Shown here: positions 5,317 to 6,899 of the stretch, piece by piece
How the letters are laid out: every line of letters starts with the position of its first letter
Numbering within the stretch: position 1 is the stretch's first letter
Source of the DNA: Fidelibacterota bacterium
GTDB taxonomy: Bacteria; Fidelibacterota; UBA8477; JABMPR01
Length of the DNA: 6,899 nt
Assembly (NCBI GenBank): GCA_030596225.1
Contig: JAUVKO010000117.1
Span: 1 to 6,899, forward strand
Direction of reading: 5' to 3'
Position numbers and translations under genes: made by a program
The notes under the pieces: generated by a model
What the model saw: the letters and a program-made list of their open reading frames with translations, nothing else
Databases searched by the model: none
Told to the model about the DNA's origin: nothing

Positions 5317-5326
5317 CCTCCGGAGG
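5317..5326 (+). promoter_or_regulatory. Palindromic ribosome binding site of atpF
   Basis: CCTCCGGAGG is a perfect 10-base palindrome whose right half is the atpF Shine-Dalgarno, four bases before ATG 5331. The left half CCTCC has the sequence of the 16S anti-Shine-Dalgarno. A short TCCT/AGGA stem with a CCGG loop could hide the site and lower translation of b relative to c. The stem is only 4 bp, so the effect is speculative. Confidence 0.4.
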
Positions 5327-5330
5327 AATT

Positions 5331-5825
5331 ATGGAAAACCTGCTACGGTTTGACACCGGCTTAATGATCTGGACCTGGATCACCTTCATTATTGTGTTGG
5401 TGGTTCTAGGGACAAAAGCCTGGAAACCGATGATCAAAGCTCTGGAAGATCGCGAAAATTTCATTCGTGAATCTTTGGAAGAAGCTAAAGCTGCTCGTAA
5501 AGAAGCGGACAAAGTTGCCTCTGAATATGAAGCTATGGTGGCCAAGGCTCGTCAGGAAGCTCAGGAGATCGTGGCTGCAGGCAAAGATACTGCTGAACGG
5601 ATGAAAACTGAGATTCTCAATGAGACTCAGGTTAAATCTGCCGGCATTTTAAAACAAGCCGAAGCTCAAATCACTACGGAACGCGATAAAGCCATATCAG
5701 AGATTCGCACTCAGATTGTGGATATCTCTATAGCTGCTGCCGAAAAGATCATCGTGAAATCCCTTTCACGGGAAGATAATGAGCGTCTCATCAAAGATGC
5801 TCTCAAGGATTACGGACAGAATTAA
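5331..5825 (+). CDS. atpF: F-type ATP synthase subunit b
   Basis: A 164-residue peripheral stalk subunit that ties the a subunit in the membrane to delta and alpha on top of F1. One N-terminal membrane helix (about 9-29, TGLMIWTWITFIIVLVVLG) is followed by KAWKP and a long, highly charged alpha-helical coiled coil (about 35-150, many A/E/K/R with EEAKAARKEADKVASEYEAM). The length is usual for a homodimeric bacterial b, and no b' gene is present. ATG 5331 follows GGAGG (5322-5326). The gene starts 30 bases after atpE, and its stop TAA (5823-5825) shares one base with the atpH start (TAATG). Confidence 0.93.
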   Translation: MENLLRFDTGLMIWTWITFIIVLVVLGTKAWKPMIKALEDRENFIRESLEEAKAARKEADKVASEYEAMVAKARQEAQEIVAAGKDTAERMKTEILNETQVKSAGILKQAEAQITTERDKAISEIRTQIVDISIAAAEKIIVKSLSREDNERLIKDALKDYGQN

Positions 5826-6355
5826 TGCGTACATCTGCAAAAAGTCGCCAGTACGCTAACCTCCTGCTCAAGATCGCTGAAAGCAAGGCTGCCCTGGAAC
5901 CGGTTTACCGCTCCATGCAGGATTTCTATGCCAGTTATCGTCGGGAGCCAGCACTCAAGGCCTTTTTGGCTTCAACCAAACTGAAAGCTTCTGAAAAGAT
6001 CGAACTATTGGCAAAGGTCTATCCAGACCTACACCCGATTAATCAAGCCTTCGTAGCTCAGTTGGGTGAAGAGCGCGATATGAAATTATTGGGAATGATC
6101 ATCAAGAGCCTGGAGACTGCCTTTTATCAGCGTAGTGGACAGGTCAAGGTGCATGCTGTGAGTACCGGTGAGCTTTCTAGCGCAACGGTGGAACGTATCC
6201 ACAATGTTGTCCAATCAGTCACATCCTGGAAACCTGATTTTACTGCGGAAGTGAATCAGGATATCCTGGGTGGTTTAACATTACGAGTTGGTAATACTAT
6301 TCTGGATGCTTCGTTGTCCAGCAAACTCGCTCGGATCAGACAAGCGCTGGTCTAG
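5825..6355 (+). CDS. atpH: F-type ATP synthase subunit delta
   Basis: A 176-residue delta (OSCP-type) subunit that joins the b stalk to the crown of F1. The N-terminal part (about 5-105) is the helical bundle beginning SRQYANLLLKIAES, which replaces the more common ARRYAxALxxLA. The C-terminal part ends in the family's conserved strand-helix element, DILGGLTLRVGNTILDASLSSKLARIRQAL (146-175), close to the usual GGxxxxxGxxxxDxSxxxxLxxLxxxL pattern. The gene has normal length and overlaps atpF by one base. An AAGGA (5807-5811) lies rather far upstream, so translation is probably coupled to atpF. Confidence 0.93.
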   Translation: MRTSAKSRQYANLLLKIAESKAALEPVYRSMQDFYASYRREPALKAFLASTKLKASEKIELLAKVYPDLHPINQAFVAQLGEERDMKLLGMIIKSLETAFYQRSGQVKVHAVSTGELSSATVERIHNVVQSVTSWKPDFTAEVNQDILGGLTLRVGNTILDASLSSKLARIRQALV

Positions 6356-6375
6356 TCCTAAAGGAAATCAGGAAT

Positions 6376-6899
6376 ATGACAGATATTCGAACAGACGAAA
6401 TCACAAAATTACTCCAGGAAGAATTGAGTAAGCTGGATCTCTCCATTGACGTTGCTGAAATTGGCGAAGTTATCATGGTTGGTGACGGTATTGCCCGGGT
6501 AAGTGGACTGGAAAATGCTATGGCCTCCGAGCTGATCGAGCTTCCCAACGGCGTTGTGGGTATGGCTATGAACCTCGAAGAAGATGAGGTTGGATTAGTG
6601 CTTTTTGGTAATACCAGCTTGGTAAAAGAAGGTGATCAAGCCAAACGAACCGGTAAAGTTGTTTCTGTTGGTGTCGGCGATGCAGTTATCGGCCGTGTGG
6701 TTAGCCCAATTGGGACTGCAATGGACGGTAAAGGTGATATCAAGTCTGAGCAGAGCTTCCCGGTAGAGCGTAAAGCTTTGGGTGTGCTGGCTAGAAGTCC
6801 TGTAAATCAGCCCCTTCAGACCGGTATTAAAGCCATTGATAGTATGATTCCCATTGGTCGCGGACAACGTGAGTTGATCATTGGTGACCGTCAGACCGG
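6376..6899 (+). CDS. atpA: F-type ATP synthase subunit alpha (5' part)
   Basis: The first 174 codons of the non-catalytic nucleotide-binding subunit of F1; the gene runs off the window. The reading frame gives MTDIRTDEITKLLQEEL, then the N-terminal beta-barrel with EIGEVIMVGDGIARVSGL (28-45). This is followed by GMAMNLEEDEVGLVLFG, by GRVVSPIGTAMDGKG (106-120, usually GRVVNxLGxPIDGKG) and by QTGIKAIDSMIPIGRGQREL into GDRQT (170-174), the start of the Walker A motif, which is cut off. ATG 6376 follows AAGGAAA (6360-6366, 9-base spacing). It starts 20 bases after atpH, the standard position. The residues KALGV (133-137) replace the usual K/RAPGI/V. Confidence 0.95.
   Translation, partial: MTDIRTDEITKLLQEELSKLDLSIDVAEIGEVIMVGDGIARVSGLENAMASELIELPNGVVGMAMNLEEDEVGLVLFGNTSLVKEGDQAKRTGKVVSVGVGDAVIGRVVSPIGTAMDGKGDIKSEQSFPVERKALGVLARSPVNQPLQTGIKAIDSMIPIGRGQRELIIGDRQT

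Noticed and set aside
5189..5545. Minus-strand ORF of 118 codons under atpE/atpF
   Set aside because: It is fully antisense to two well-identified genes and has no supporting signals. The same holds for the minus-strand frames at 4503-4763 and 6595-6867.

Overview
The window is a piece of bacterial chromosome. It ends in the first part of an F-type ATP synthase operon, and a group II intron nested in a palindromic repeat element sits just upstream of that operon. The gene order is M23 peptidase, bactofilin, atpZ, atpI, atpB, atpE, atpF, atpH, atpA. Together with moderate GC, a standard genetic code and AGGA/GGAGG-type ribosome binding sites, this fits a Gram-negative bacterium, perhaps of the Fibrobacterota-Chlorobiota-Bacteroidota superphylum or a candidate phylum near it such as Marinimicrobia. 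The taxonomic guess is inference from gene order and the look of the c subunit, and it is weak.

Layout. Positions 2-88 hold the last 28 codons of an unidentified gene with a lysine-rich tail. Its stop codon shares one base with a repeat element. Positions 88-246 form one long imperfect palindrome (a MITE-like hairpin, centre near 168). Directly at its right end begins a group II intron of about 1.95 kb (247 to about 2199). It has a recognisable EBS1, an intron-encoded reverse transcriptase/maturase (758-2116), domain V (2118-2150) and domain VI with a single bulged branch-point A (2190). About 25 bp after the intron lies another copy of the repeat terminus (2225-2243), in inverted orientation and identical over 19 bp to the left terminus at 88-106. 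Hairpin and intron are therefore bracketed by one perfect terminal inverted repeat. This nested unit is the most unusual thing in the window.

Positions 2244-2330 are a short leader with a small CGCAGAGACGCAGAG-type repeat. The right repeat terminus also makes an extended -10 promoter-like sequence reading into the operon.

From 2331 to the end all genes are on the + strand and tightly packed. A membrane-anchored LytM/M23 peptidase and a bactofilin form a cell-shape pair. The bactofilin stop overlaps the atpZ start, so the pair is physically joined to the ATP synthase genes. atpZ and atpI (small membrane helpers of ATP synthase), atpB (a), atpE (c), atpF (b), atpH (delta) and the first 174 codons of atpA (alpha) follow, several with 1- or 4-base stop/start overlaps. 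The only sizeable gap, 146 bp before atpE, carries a sigma70-like promoter candidate and a strong ribosome binding site, which suits the high copy number of subunit c. Together the genes make the Fo sector, the peripheral stalk and the start of F1. The c subunit has proton-type ligands and an unusual second membrane glutamate.
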